Shown here in pieces: positions 15,837-25,043 of a stretch of 64,000 nucleotides of DNA. Each line of letters begins with the position of its first letter. Positions within the stretch are counted from its first letter, which is position 1. The notes under the pieces were generated by a model that saw only the letters and a list, made by a program, of their open reading frames with translations, did not search any database and was not told where the DNA came from. This DNA comes from Bacteroides sp. (GTDB lineage Bacteria > Bacteroidota > Bacteroidia > Bacteroidales > Muribaculaceae), in contig JAAVCL010000012.1 of the NCBI GenBank assembly GCA_014802335.1, positions 1 to 64,000 on the forward strand, read 5' to 3'. Made by a program: the position numbers and the translations under genes.

Positions 15837-18197
15837 GTGACAAAGAAATTACAAATCAGAGACCTCACGTTGCGCGATGGCCAGCAGTCTCTTTTTGCTA
15901 CTCGTCTTAAGCAAGAAAACGTTGACAAACTTCTTCCACTTTACCGTGATGCGAAGTTTTATATAATGGAAGTATGGGGTGGGGCAGTACCCGACTCTGT
16001 GATGCGCTATCTGGGTGAAAGCCCTTGGAATCGTCTCCGCGAATGTAGCAAGGCGATGAAAGGCATTTCTCTTCTGTCTGCCCTTTCTCGTGGTCGTAAC
16101 CTGTTTGGATATGTTCCTTATCCCGACTTCGTCCTTGAAGGTTTCTATAAAAAAGCCATAGAAAATGGTCTGAATGTGATGCGTATATTCGATGCTCTTA
16201 ATGACATCGATAATATCCGCGGCTCAATTCGTATGATCAATGAGCTCGGCGGCATAGCAGACACAGCAGTTTGCTACACCGTTGACCCTAAAGGCACTCC
16301 CGAAGAGGAAAAAATATTTACAGACGAATATTTCGTTGAGAAGGCCAAGGAAATGGAAGCCCTCGGCGCAAAGATGATCACTCTGAAAGATATGGCCGGG
16401 CTCGTAAGTCCGTCGCGTATATACACTTTGATGCCCAAATTAAAAGCAGCTGTTAAAGTTCCCGTAGATTTCCATACTCACTGTACTCCGGGTTACGGTT
16501 TGGCTGCGGTTCTTACCTCTATAATCCAGGGTGTTGACATTGTCGATACCAATATATGGTGGTTCGGCGGTGGTTCGGCTGCGCCCTCGATTGAACTTAT
16601 TGATATATTCTGCCGCAAGATGGGCGTGGAACTCGAAGCCGACATGGAAGCAGTTGCCAAGATCCGTAAAGAACTTAAAAACGCTCGTATCGCTCTTGCA
16701 GACTTCGATCTTAACAAAGACAAATGGCCAAAAGACTTCGATGAGGCTTACGCTGCAATGCCGGCTGAAATAGACGCCGAGTTTGACCGTGCCATTGAAG
16801 CTGCAAAGGCAAATAAAGAGGAAGAACTTCTTGACGCATGCCACAAAATCGAAGCTTATTTCGGACTTCCCAAACCTAATGAACTCGTTAAGAATGCAGA
16901 GGTGCCGGGTGGTATGTATTCAAACATGGTGGCTAACCTGCGCGCTCTTGGTGCAGAAGATGTGTTGGAAGAAGCAATGGCCCTCATTCCGAAGGTTCGC
17001 CGTGATGCAGGTCTTGTTCCCCTTGTTACGCCTACAAGTCAGATTGTTGGCTCGCAAGCTGTGAATCTGGCCATGGATCGTCGTGCAGGCAAACCTGATT
17101 ATACAAATAAAAATAATCAGTTCATCTCTCTCGTGAAAGGTGAATATGGTAAAACTCCCGTGCCGGTAGATCCCGCTTTCCGTGAAAAGATTACTGGCAG
17201 TCCTGAAGAAAAACCCTACGACGTAAGTTCATACAAGACACCTGCAAATCCTGTTCTCGACAAATTCGGAGGTGTAAAATTAGCAATCAACGATGAAGAA
17301 GAACTTCTCCTTGCTCTTCTTCCGGCAGTTGCAAAAACATTCCTTACAAATCAGCGCAAGGCGGAATATGAAGCCAACAAGGCTGCCGCTCCAAAGGCTG
17401 AAGCAGTAGCGGCAGCTCCGCAGGGAGACGTTACCGGTCCAGTTTTCTGTGCTCCAATGGGTGGAACAGTTATGGAGATTCGTATCAAACCCGGTGATAA
17501 AGTTAAGCCCGGAGATGTTGTGTTGGTATATGAAGCCATGAAGATGGAAAATGACCTTGCTTGCGATAAGGGCGGTATCGTAAAACGTGTTCTTGTTGCA
17601 GAAGGTGACGTTATGGCCACAGATCAGCCTCTCGTAGAATTTGAAGGAGGCGAAGCCGCACCCGCTTCCGCAGGTGCCCCCGAGGCCGTTACCGGTTCAG
17701 GCGAGACAATGAATGCACCTATGGGTGGCACGGTTCTTGAATTTAAAGTCAAGGTAGGCGATACAGTTCAACCCGGTGATGTAGTGCTCGTATACGAAGC
17801 CATGAAGATGGAAAATAACCTTATGGCCGACCGCTCGGGTACTATTGCTCGTCTCCTGATAGAAGAAGGCGAAGTTATGGCCACAGACCAGCCTATTATT
17901 GAATTTGGCGTGGCAGGCAGCGCCCCCAAAAAAACGGCAGCTCCCAAACCCGCTCCCAAGCCCGTGGCTGCGCCTAAACCTATTGCAGATGCTCCCAAAA
18001 CAGAAGTGAAACCTGTGAGTCCTGTTGATATAAATAAGGCCCTTTCACCGGTTGAAGGCGGTTCGGCAGACCACTATGTTCTCCCCAACAACCGCAAAGA
18101 CAAGAACGCATCTCTTAAACTTGCAGAAGGCACAACACTTGAAATCAATGTAGCTCCCGACGGAGGCATCCAGATCCGCATCACCACCGGAAAGTGA
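15837..18197 (+). CDS. Biotin-dependent carboxyltransferase (oxaloacetate decarboxylase alpha-type) with two biotinyl domains
   Basis: A 786-residue cytosolic enzyme subunit starting at GTG. The carboxyltransferase domain covers about residues 5-300: TLRDGQQS (11-18), EVWGGAVPD (45-53), the carboxylated lysine K184 in ITLKDMAG, and metal histidines in DFHTHC (211-216). The conserved PYC/OADA domain extends to about 470. Two biotinyl domains follow in tandem, each with EAMKMEN, the biotin lysines being K569 and K657 (88 apart). A Pro/Ala/Lys-rich linker and a 50-residue unknown tail end the protein. It could act as oxaloacetate decarboxylase alpha, pyruvate carboxylase B or transcarboxylase 5S; no beta/gamma membrane subunits or biotin carboxylase are adjacent, so the reaction is not settled. 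Confidence 0.88.
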   Translation: MTKKLQIRDLTLRDGQQSLFATRLKQENVDKLLPLYRDAKFYIMEVWGGAVPDSVMRYLGESPWNRLRECSKAMKGISLLSALSRGRNLFGYVPYPDFVLEGFYKKAIENGLNVMRIFDALNDIDNIRGSIRMINELGGIADTAVCYTVDPKGTPEEEKIFTDEYFVEKAKEMEALGAKMITLKDMAGLVSPSRIYTLMPKLKAAVKVPVDFHTHCTPGYGLAAVLTSIIQGVDIVDTNIWWFGGGSAAPSIELIDIFCRKMGVELEADMEAVAKIRKELKNARIALADFDLNKDKWPKDFDEAYAAMPAEIDAEFDRAIEAAKANKEEELLDACHKIEAYFGLPKPNELVKNAEVPGGMYSNMVANLRALGAEDVLEEAMALIPKVRRDAGLVPLVTPTSQIVGSQAVNLAMDRRAGKPDYTNKNNQFISLVKGEYGKTPVPVDPAFREKITGSPEEKPYDVSSYKTPANPVLDKFGGVKLAINDEEELLLALLPAVAKTFLTNQRKAEYEANKAAAPKAEAVAAAPQGDVTGPVFCAPMGGTVMEIRIKPGDKVKPGDVVLVYEAMKMENDLACDKGGIVKRVLVAEGDVMATDQPLVEFEGGEAAPASAGAPEAVTGSGETMNAPMGGTVLEFKVKVGDTVQPGDVVLVYEAMKMENNLMADRSGTIARLLIEEGEVMATDQPIIEFGVAGSAPKKTAAPKPAPKPVAAPKPIADAPKTEVKPVSPVDINKALSPVEGGSADHYVLPNNRKDKNASLKLAEGTTLEINVAPDGGIQIRITTGK

Positions 18198-18211
18198 TCT
18201 TCCCTATAAAG

Positions 18212-18255
18212 ATATGAAAAATCCCGGCTCTGTACAGAGCCGGGATTTTTCATAT
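18212..18255. terminator. Bidirectional terminator between convergent genes
   Basis: A perfect palindrome of 22 bp per arm without a free loop (core aaaaatcccggctctgt) has A and T runs on both sides. It serves the carboxyltransferase gene and probably the convergent gene at 18274. Confidence 0.9.
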
Positions 18256-18273
18256 ATAGTTCTTCTATTGTTT

Positions 18274-19095
18274 TCAATAGCTTTCTGTCATTGATAGCTT
18301 TTGTAAGTCTTTCCCGAATAAGTAAGCAAAAGACATTGTTACACTACCACAACCGTTCCATTTATAGTTGAAAATGTCGCTTTTCCCTAAATTTAACATG
18401 CCAAAGTAGCATGTGCCTGATATCATGAACTGTCCATCCATCTCTATCGCATATCCGAAGCAGAGTTGAAAATCAGTTTTTTTCCACACACCATCTTCTC
18501 CGAAGAACGGATAGTATAGTCCATACTTCCTATTGTAAATTTTTCCTTTTAAGGCCCAATTTAAAGCTATCCCTCCCATGAAGGATAAGTTTGCACTGTC
18601 AGTTATCGCAAACCTGTAGCCTCCCATAATCGGCCAAGAAAGAGTTGACATTTTAAGTCGGTTCATTATGGCTCCTTCGGAATTTGGTGTAGGGATAAGA
18701 GTGGAAATATTAGAACAAATAGTGGAAATATTAGAACAAATATAAGAGAAATCCAAAGAAGTATGAGCTACCCATCGATTATTGAAAACCATTCGTCCAA
18801 CCACTCCAACCCCAAACCCATAGCCGGTTTTAGACTCTATTTTGTATTTACCGGCTCCTCTCGTATAAATCCCATCAAGTAAGCCACTCAATTGCGGACC
18901 GACCTTCCAATCAATTTTTTTATTTTCTTCAGGATAATTTGTACTTACACTCTCCCTATTTAATGAAATTGAATCTGCAGGTGTATCCGCAGAATTAGTT
19001 CCTATGGAATTTATTACCTTGTTACCTCCCATCATTGTAAAAAATCCAAAACTAACATACCATAGGAGTAGGGATATGCGGAGTTTAGTGTACAT
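18274..19095 (-). CDS. Hypothetical outer-membrane beta-barrel protein (PorT-like fold)
   Basis: A 273-residue protein with a hydrophobic N-terminus (LRISLLLWYVSFGFFTMMGG) that may act as a signal peptide. From about residue 60 it shows repeating amphipathic strands with Gly and aromatic residues (YGFGVGVVGRMVFNNRW, LSFMGGIALNW), as in small 8-10-strand barrels. An exact 21-bp tandem duplication (18701-18742) gives an in-frame repeated ICSNIST heptapeptide in the middle of a predicted loop. No family is recognised. The gene is alone, ends in the shared terminator and has no clear promoter box. Confidence 0.7.
   Translation of the reverse strand: MYTKLRISLLLWYVSFGFFTMMGGNKVINSIGTNSADTPADSISLNRESVSTNYPEENKKIDWKVGPQLSGLLDGIYTRGAGKYKIESKTGYGFGVGVVGRMVFNNRWVAHTSLDFSYICSNISTICSNISTLIPTPNSEGAIMNRLKMSTLSWPIMGGYRFAITDSANLSFMGGIALNWALKGKIYNRKYGLYYPFFGEDGVWKKTDFQLCFGYAIEMDGQFMISGTCYFGMLNLGKSDIFNYKWNGCGSVTMSFAYLFGKDLQKLSMTESY
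18701..18742 (-). repeat. In-frame 21-bp tandem duplication inside the barrel gene
   Basis: The unit gtggaaatattagaacaaat plus a is present twice with no mismatch, giving two ICSNIST heptapeptides in a row. Complete identity suggests recent slippage. Confidence 0.95.
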
Positions 19096-19233
19096 AATAA
19101 TGTTAATTTAATTATGGGAATACAAAGTTTTCGGGAAAGATTATATTAACTTTAATATTAATTGTGCAAAATTAATAAAAATAATTATTAACAAACGACT
19201 TTGATAATATTTTGTAATTAACCTCCCTCACTT

Positions 19234-19258
19234 CTGTGCCCCGAGCTCCGCGAAGGGG
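19234..19258. repeat. GC-rich 25-bp dispersed repeat, copy 1
   Basis: The sequence ctgtgccccgag.tccgcgaagggg (one base shown as a dot) matches 53653-53677 with a single mismatch (t for g). It is not coding in either place. Confidence 0.65.
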
Positions 19259-19318
19259 AAGACGTGACCCGCCGTAAAAAAGCTAACTTGAGTTTTCAGC
19301 TTGTAGAACCAGCAAACA

Positions 19319-19391
19319 AAATTCATTTAAATAAAAAAGCATTAAAAAAGGCATTCGGCCTTTTTTAATGCTTTTTTATTTAAATGAATTT
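19319..19391 (-). terminator. Long perfect hairpin after the transporter gene
   Basis: A 34-bp uninterrupted stem with a 5-nt loop ends five bases after the transporter stop codon. Its core is gcattaaaaaaggc with the reverse complement. It is rich in A and T runs, so it may terminate transcription and also shield the mRNA 3' end. Confidence 0.85.
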
Positions 19392-19396
19392 ATTTT

Positions 19397-21088
19397 CTAA
19401 AGGAAACAGAGAATAATTAACTGAGCGGCAATTACACGCATGAACATTGTCAAAGGATAGACGGTAGAGTAGGCGACAGCCGGAGCATCATTCCCTGCGA
19501 TTTTATTGCCGTAAGCCAATGCCGGAGGATCGGTATAGTTTCCCGATATCATACCGCAGATAGCAAAATAGTTCATCTTGTATTTAGCACGGGCAATGAT
19601 TCCAACAACAATAAGTGGGACAACAGTTATAATAAATCCGTAGCCAACCCAAGTGAGTCCGCGTGCATTGAAAACTGTTGCAGCAAAATCTTTACCGGCC
19701 GCTATACCCACCGAGGCGAGGAAGAGGCAGATGCCTATTTCCCGAAGCAACAGATTGGCCGACGAATTGGTATAAGTTACGAGATGGAACTTATGGCCGT
19801 AAGCTGAGATTAGAATTGCAACAACAAGTGGACCTCCGGCCAAACCCAACTTCATTGGAACCGACATGCCGGGGAATTGCAATGGTATGCTGCCGACAAG
19901 AATACCGAGGAAGATACCGATAAACATGGTAATCAAGTTCGGTTCATTGAGACGTTTCATTGAATTACCAAGCTTTTGGGCCAAGTTATGAATGTCATCA
20001 AGTTTTCCCACAACTGTCAGGCGGTCGCCCATCTGGAGGCGAAGGTTAGGAGATGCAAGAAGATCAACGCCGGCACGATTAACGCGAGTAACATTGAGCT
20101 GATATGCCGAGTGAAGTCGCAGAGAACCAAGCTTCACTCCGTTATATTCGGTGCGAGTCACTAAAATTCGACGTGACACAACAGGACCTTTCTCCATTTC
20201 CCATGTCTTCTCAATCTTGGGTCCGATGAAGCGTTCAAAAATTTCCTCATCCTGAACCGAGCAGATAACCAGGGCTATATCTCCAACTTCCAATTCATCT
20301 TTAGAAGTGGGGATAATGATGCGGCCATCAGGTTTTTCAATTCTTGAAATAACATAATTTATGGAGATAAGAGTATGCATTTTCTGCATATTCAGTCCAT
20401 TGATCATTTCATTAGTAACCTTGAAGGTGGCCTTGTGGGGAGCGAGCATTGAGGCCTTCTTGTCTGTTTCGATTTCTGCAACTTCCTTATCAGGATTGAT
20501 TTTGAAAATCACTTTCAGCAGAATCATTGTCAAGATGATACCAACAACACCAAGAGGATAGGCGGCAGCATAACCCATCGACATTTGCTGACTTACGTCA
20601 TAACCGTCGGGATTGACCTGAAGGAAAGTTTGCTGTGCAGCACCGAGCCCCGGGGTGTTGGTCACCGCCCCGCTCATGATGCCGACCATCTGGGAAATAG
20701 ACGTGTCGCCTTCTGATCCTCCCTGAAGGAAGTAGATGGTTATCATAATCCCGACGTTGAGAGCAATCCCGAGCATGGCAAGCATGTTCATTTGTATTCC
20801 CCCCTCTTTAAAAGAAGAGAAGAAACCCGGACCAACCTGCATACCAATAGAGAAAATAAAGAGAATCAATCCAAATTCCCTGAGAAAGTGGAGAACATTT
20901 CCGTCAACTTCATAACCGAAGTGGCCTAAAATGATTCCTACAAACAACACAAACGTCACACCAAGTGACACACCGAAGAATTTGATTTTGCCCAAGTAGA
21001 TTCCGGCAAAGATCACGAATGAATAGAGCAATATCGTGCTTGCCAAAGTCAGACTATGGGGCTTGAACAAATCAATCAGCCATTCCAT
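19397..21088 (-). CDS. Putative transporter of the AspT/YidE/YbjL type (two TrkA-C domains)
   Basis: A 563-residue inner-membrane protein of the aspartate:alanine exchanger family. About five transmembrane helices (residues 15-180) are followed by a cytoplasmic region with two RCK_C/TrkA-C-like domains (about 205-290 and 295-375, each with DELEVGDIALVI- or RLQMGDRLTVVG-type ends). Five or six more helices follow to the C-terminus. The GxxGxxxGP-type repeated motifs (MSGAVTNTPGLGAAQQ and ISGNYTDPPALAYGN) are in the two halves, as expected for an internal duplication. The substrate is unknown; dicarboxylates or amino acids are likely by family. Transcription probably starts from the -7 box at 21171. 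Confidence 0.85.
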   Translation of the reverse strand: MEWLIDLFKPHSLTLASTILLYSFVIFAGIYLGKIKFFGVSLGVTFVLFVGIILGHFGYEVDGNVLHFLREFGLILFIFSIGMQVGPGFFSSFKEGGIQMNMLAMLGIALNVGIMITIYFLQGGSEGDTSISQMVGIMSGAVTNTPGLGAAQQTFLQVNPDGYDVSQQMSMGYAAAYPLGVVGIILTMILLKVIFKINPDKEVAEIETDKKASMLAPHKATFKVTNEMINGLNMQKMHTLISINYVISRIEKPDGRIIIPTSKDELEVGDIALVICSVQDEEIFERFIGPKIEKTWEMEKGPVVSRRILVTRTEYNGVKLGSLRLHSAYQLNVTRVNRAGVDLLASPNLRLQMGDRLTVVGKLDDIHNLAQKLGNSMKRLNEPNLITMFIGIFLGILVGSIPLQFPGMSVPMKLGLAGGPLVVAILISAYGHKFHLVTYTNSSANLLLREIGICLFLASVGIAAGKDFAATVFNARGLTWVGYGFIITVVPLIVVGIIARAKYKMNYFAICGMISGNYTDPPALAYGNKIAGNDAPAVAYSTVYPLTMFMRVIAAQLIILCFL

Positions 21089-21170
21089 AAATCTTCAATC
21101 TTTTTTAATTCAGAACAGCAAGCTCCGCGAGCGGACTTTTCTGTTCATTTACCTTAATATTATTTCTTTG

Positions 21171-21178
21171 CAAAATTA
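21171..21178 (-). promoter_or_regulatory. -7 box for the transporter gene
   Basis: On the minus strand TAATTTTG is a perfect -7 match, 83 bp before the ATG. No -33 TTG at the right distance. Confidence 0.45.
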
Positions 21179-21205
21179 GCTAAAAAATGTGAAATATGGA
21201 AATTA

Positions 21206-22447
21206 TTACCATGTGTAGAGACACCAGCTCCCCGGTTTGAGTTTTACGGTTGAACTGTTATCAATTTTTGCAGTCCCATTTGAATAGATGCGTTTCACCT
21301 CAGAATCTTTCTGAATCGTTACCTTTTGACTGTTCTCAAAATCTTTATTTACAACCAATAGATAATTTCTGTTGCCTTCCCGGTGGTGACTTACGATTAC
21401 GCCTGCCGGTTCGGAAACTATTCTTCTGAAAGGTCCGGGAAGGTCTGATTGTTTTAACTGACGGGTGCCTTTAGGTATTTCTATGCCCGTGTGCCACACG
21501 TCTATTGTCTTGCACGGAAGAAGAATCCTGCCTACCGTTTTAATTTCACGGTTGGTTTTTTGCATGGCATACCACACTTTTCTTCGTTTACCTTGCTGGT
21601 CTACCGGTGCCTGCGTAATCACGTCGTTGTCAATCACGTCGGAGGCATAGCCGTAATACTGAATGGCTTTTGAGCCGTAGGACAAACCGGAGAATGCTTC
21701 GAACATCAGTTGCCCTTCATCCGGAACGGCGTAGGCATGATGCGCTGTCGAACGACAGAAAGTCCATAATGGCAAATCATGCTGAAGGCAAACATTTCGT
21801 GCCGTTTCAAGATTCTCAAAATAATTGGGTCGTAATGTCAGTTTACCCTTTTCTTCAAGAATACCGTAATTATCGTAGGATAAAAACTGGGGATTCGCAA
21901 TTCGAACGAAAGTCTCAAGATAGTCGGGATAGTCTTTTGAGCCATACACATCTTTTCGTGCGTAGTTGGGAAGCAGATTTACGTAAGCCAGCTTCCGTGC
22001 ATCAACTGATAAAACTGCGTCAATCAGTTGGCGCATGTGCTCAAACTGTTTAACCACAGGTTCATCCCAAAGAAGATAGCCAGCCGTGGCTGTATACGCA
22101 TTGTAACGCTTTGCAATCCCCGGCAGAAGCTTTTCATTTCGAGTCTGCGGGCAGTTCACTAAAAGCTTTATGCCATAGCGTGCCGCAATATCCAGACTCT
22201 TGGAAATAAAAGTTGTGTCCTCGCACCATCCGTGAGCCATATTAAAACCGCAATCACGGAGAATACGGTAATTCTGATCATTGACCAAATTAGGCTTGAA
22301 GGCGTGGTATGCCAGAATCGGAAACTCATCGCCGGTGGGGTTAATGTAAATTCGTTTTTCAGCTTTTGCCGGCACAACGGCAGAAAGAAGTGTAAAAACA
22401 GCTATCCCCGTTGAAAGGATAGCTTGTTTGATTGTTAAGTTTCTCAT
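21206..22447 (-). CDS. Secreted glycoside hydrolase-like protein (TIM-barrel type)
   Basis: A 413-residue exported protein with a signal peptide (hydrophobic residues 9-26, PAKAE cleavage). The layout fits a TIM-barrel glycosidase of clan A: FPILAYHAF, DCGFNMAHGW, a probable catalytic acid in GYLLWDEPV (E129), a second-half strand LWTFCRSTAHHAYAVP and EGQLMFEAFSGLSYGSKAIQYY. A C-terminal beta-sandwich begins near residue 330. A GH42/GH-A-like or DUF4434-like activity is a guess; the substrate is unknown. It starts 18 bp after the stop of the PBP1A gene, so it is co-transcribed with a cell-wall synthase, which is an unusual pairing. Confidence 0.72.
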   Translation of the reverse strand: MRNLTIKQAILSTGIAVFTLLSAVVPAKAEKRIYINPTGDEFPILAYHAFKPNLVNDQNYRILRDCGFNMAHGWCEDTTFISKSLDIAARYGIKLLVNCPQTRNEKLLPGIAKRYNAYTATAGYLLWDEPVVKQFEHMRQLIDAVLSVDARKLAYVNLLPNYARKDVYGSKDYPDYLETFVRIANPQFLSYDNYGILEEKGKLTLRPNYFENLETARNVCLQHDLPLWTFCRSTAHHAYAVPDEGQLMFEAFSGLSYGSKAIQYYGYASDVIDNDVITQAPVDQQGKRRKVWYAMQKTNREIKTVGRILLPCKTIDVWHTGIEIPKGTRQLKQSDLPGPFRRIVSEPAGVIVSHHREGNRNYLLVVNKDFENSQKVTIQKDSEVKRIYSNGTAKIDNSSTVKLKPGSWCLYTW

Positions 22448-22465
22448 ATAAATTTGTCGATGTGT

Positions 22466-24934
22466 TTACTCGAATATGCCTTCCACCTCTTCTTCCTGAA
22501 CAGTCTCAGTCGGTTCATATTCAACCTCCGAGAAGTGTTCACTGCCGCATAGGTCCAGATTATCGGGGAATTCAAATTTGGCATCCTGACGATAGGGGAG
22601 CTTGGGATCTGAGTAAACCTTTTTCATGTATAGGCCATAGATAGGCAATGCAGCCTTGGCGCCTTGACCGAAGGCCATTGAATTGAAGTGAATGTAACGT
22701 TCTTCTCCACCAACCCATACGCCTGTCACAAGGTCGGGAGTAAAGCCCATGAACCATGAGTCGGAGTTGGCATTTGTCGTACCGGTTTTACCACCCATCT
22801 GGGCCGAAATTCCGTATTTGCTTCGCAGGCTCGCTCCCGTTCCCGAATCAACAACATTCAGAAGTATAGACACAATCTTATAGTAAGCTTCTTCAGATGT
22901 GACTTCGGTTCGATGAGGAACAGCAGTATAAATCAGATTGCCCTGATTGTCTTCGATACGTGTCACAAATACAGGATTCACCCGGATGCCCTTATTGGAA
23001 AAAGTTGAATATGCGGCCACCATGTCGCCCACGGATACATCTACCGTGCCCAGACACAATGGCAGTGTGGGCTCGATATATCCCGAAAGACCGAACATTC
23101 GCATCTTGTTGGCAAGTGCCCCGGGGGTGAGTTCGTTTACAAGACGAGCTGAAATCCAGTTGTTTGAATTTGTTAAAGCCCAACGCAGATCCACCATCTC
23201 TCCGATACGCGCCTTGCCCGAGTTTCGTGGTGCCCAATTCCCGAACACAGGTTGCGTATTCGAGAACTTGGAACATGGCGTAAAGTCTTGTTCCATGGCG
23301 AGAGTATAAAGGAATGGTTTTGCAGTTGAACCGATCTGGCGTTTTCCACGCGACACCATGTCATATTGAAAATGTGTGAAATCCGGGCCACCCACATACG
23401 CCTTCACATATCCTGTCACCGGGTCCATACTCATCAGGCCGGTGCGCAGTATTGTTTTCATATATAATAGTGAGTCGTATGGAGACATCGTTACCTCCTT
23501 TGAGCCGGGAACAATGCGGGTCACACCCCCCTTTGTCTCTTTCACGTATGCGAAGATGTCCATTTCTACAGGAGTGTGAAAAACTTTGTTTATCTCCTCT
23601 TCCGAATGGCCGGCCGCTTTCATTTTGCGATAGCGTTCGGTCTGTTTCACAGCATTCTTTATGAGCTTCTGGACACTGGCCGGACTCAATTCATTGGGAT
23701 TGGATGTGTAGGGTCCATTCTTTGAGCCTCGCTTTTCAGCCTCGAATGCCGGTTGAAGGTAACCTCCGAGATGCTCATTCACAGCTTGCTCCGCATAGTC
23801 TTGCATCCGGACGTCGATCGTCGTATAGATTTTTAAGCCATCTGTATAGAGGTTGTAATAACTGCCGTCAGGTTTTGGATTCTTGAGTATCCAACCGTAT
23901 AACGGATTCTCTTCCCAATGAAGAGAGTCGGTGTTGTAGTTACCCAATGCAATTCTGTAAGCCATATTGGTGCTGTAATCGCTGCGTTTTGGCCTTTCCG
24001 GCTTTTTGGCTGTCATTAGTCGTCTTATCTCTTCTCTGAGATAAGGCGCGCCTCCCTCTTTATGGTCAACCTTATGGTAATTCAGGCTTATGGGTAGTCT
24101 TTTCAACGAATCGGCTTCCGCATATCCTAAAAATCCTGCCTTGACCATCTGGTCGAATACGACATTACGACGGTTGCGCGTGCGTTCTTCATGTCGCAGC
24201 GGATTATAATAGCTCGGATTTTTGAGCATCCCTATAAGCATGGCCGCTTCCTCCACATTCAATTCGCGAGGCTCTTTACCGAAATAGACATTAGCTGCAG
24301 TCTTAATGCCAACCGCGTTATTAAGGAAGTCAAACCGATTCAGATACATGTTGATGATTTCATCCTTGGTGTAAAAGCGTTCGAGCTTCATTGCGATCAT
24401 CCACTCTATCGGCTTTTGGATGGCACGTTTGAACAAGTTGCTGGAGGGCTGTGAATATAATTGTTTGGCCAGCTGTTGTGTTATGGTTGATGCACCACCC
24501 GATGATTTGTCACCAAGCAGCAGGGTTTTTATACCCGTACGCCCGAGTGCCTTGAAATCTATACCGGAATGTTCGAGAAATCTTACATCTTCCGTTGCAA
24601 TCAGTGCATTAATAACGTGGGGCGAAATTCCATTATAGTCTGTGTAGACCCGGTTGCCCGCTCCATAGTAGTAGCGTCCAAGTTCAGTTGTACCGTCAGA
24701 GGCATAAACAAGAGAGGCCAGTTTATCATGTGGATCCTCCAGCTCCTCAATCGGGGGCATATAGCCTATGACTCCGTTATAAATTAAAACAAGAAAAAGA
24801 GCCATAACGAACCCGATGCTCAGGAATGAGATCCATAGCCATTTCACTATGACACGGTTGCGTCTGTATCTTTTTTCAGATTTAGTCGGTAATAGGTTGA
24901 AATTATCGTCAAAATTTTTTTCAGATTCGTTCAT
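22466..24934 (-). CDS. Penicillin-binding protein 1A (transglycosylase/transpeptidase)
   Basis: A bifunctional murein synthase of 822 residues anchored by one N-terminal helix (about 29-53). The GT51 domain shows TEDVRFLEHSG with catalytic E115, and GGASTITQQLAKQLY at 146-160. The transpeptidase domain has the active serine in GSTAKP (S536), a later SxN-like SNN segment, and KTGTTN. Length and motif order fit class A PBPs of Bacteroidales. An acidic tail ends the protein. It acts in the periplasm building peptidoglycan. A minus-strand -7 box lies 92 bp upstream, and the next gene downstream is 18 bp away. Confidence 0.95.
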   Translation of the reverse strand: MNESEKNFDDNFNLLPTKSEKRYRRNRVIVKWLWISFLSIGFVMALFLVLIYNGVIGYMPPIEELEDPHDKLASLVYASDGTTELGRYYYGAGNRVYTDYNGISPHVINALIATEDVRFLEHSGIDFKALGRTGIKTLLLGDKSSGGASTITQQLAKQLYSQPSSNLFKRAIQKPIEWMIAMKLERFYTKDEIINMYLNRFDFLNNAVGIKTAANVYFGKEPRELNVEEAAMLIGMLKNPSYYNPLRHEERTRNRRNVVFDQMVKAGFLGYAEADSLKRLPISLNYHKVDHKEGGAPYLREEIRRLMTAKKPERPKRSDYSTNMAYRIALGNYNTDSLHWEENPLYGWILKNPKPDGSYYNLYTDGLKIYTTIDVRMQDYAEQAVNEHLGGYLQPAFEAEKRGSKNGPYTSNPNELSPASVQKLIKNAVKQTERYRKMKAAGHSEEEINKVFHTPVEMDIFAYVKETKGGVTRIVPGSKEVTMSPYDSLLYMKTILRTGLMSMDPVTGYVKAYVGGPDFTHFQYDMVSRGKRQIGSTAKPFLYTLAMEQDFTPCSKFSNTQPVFGNWAPRNSGKARIGEMVDLRWALTNSNNWISARLVNELTPGALANKMRMFGLSGYIEPTLPLCLGTVDVSVGDMVAAYSTFSNKGIRVNPVFVTRIEDNQGNLIYTAVPHRTEVTSEEAYYKIVSILLNVVDSGTGASLRSKYGISAQMGGKTGTTNANSDSWFMGFTPDLVTGVWVGGEERYIHFNSMAFGQGAKAALPIYGLYMKKVYSDPKLPYRQDAKFEFPDNLDLCGSEHFSEVEYEPTETVQEEEVEGIFE

Positions 24935-25025
24935 TTTCTGGAATAGATATGCCGTTTCTTGGTCGGATTACTTTTTGCAAATTGCCGGTAGTTGGATTTA
25001 TATAGTTATCCGGCAACTTAAACTG

Positions 25026-25033
25026 CAAATATA
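25026..25033 (-). promoter_or_regulatory. -7 box for the PBP1A gene
   Basis: On the minus strand TATATTTG is a perfect -7 match in the short gap between the flavin reductase gene stop and the PBP1A start. No -33 match seen. Confidence 0.4.
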
Positions 25034-25043
25034 CTAAAAATTT

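Larger units (their letters stand above)
19096..19396. other. Spacer between the barrel protein and transporter genes
   Basis: A 301-bp spacer without a gene. It holds a copy of the GC-rich repeat (19234-19258) and the 34-bp-stem hairpin (19319-19391). Confidence 0.6.
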
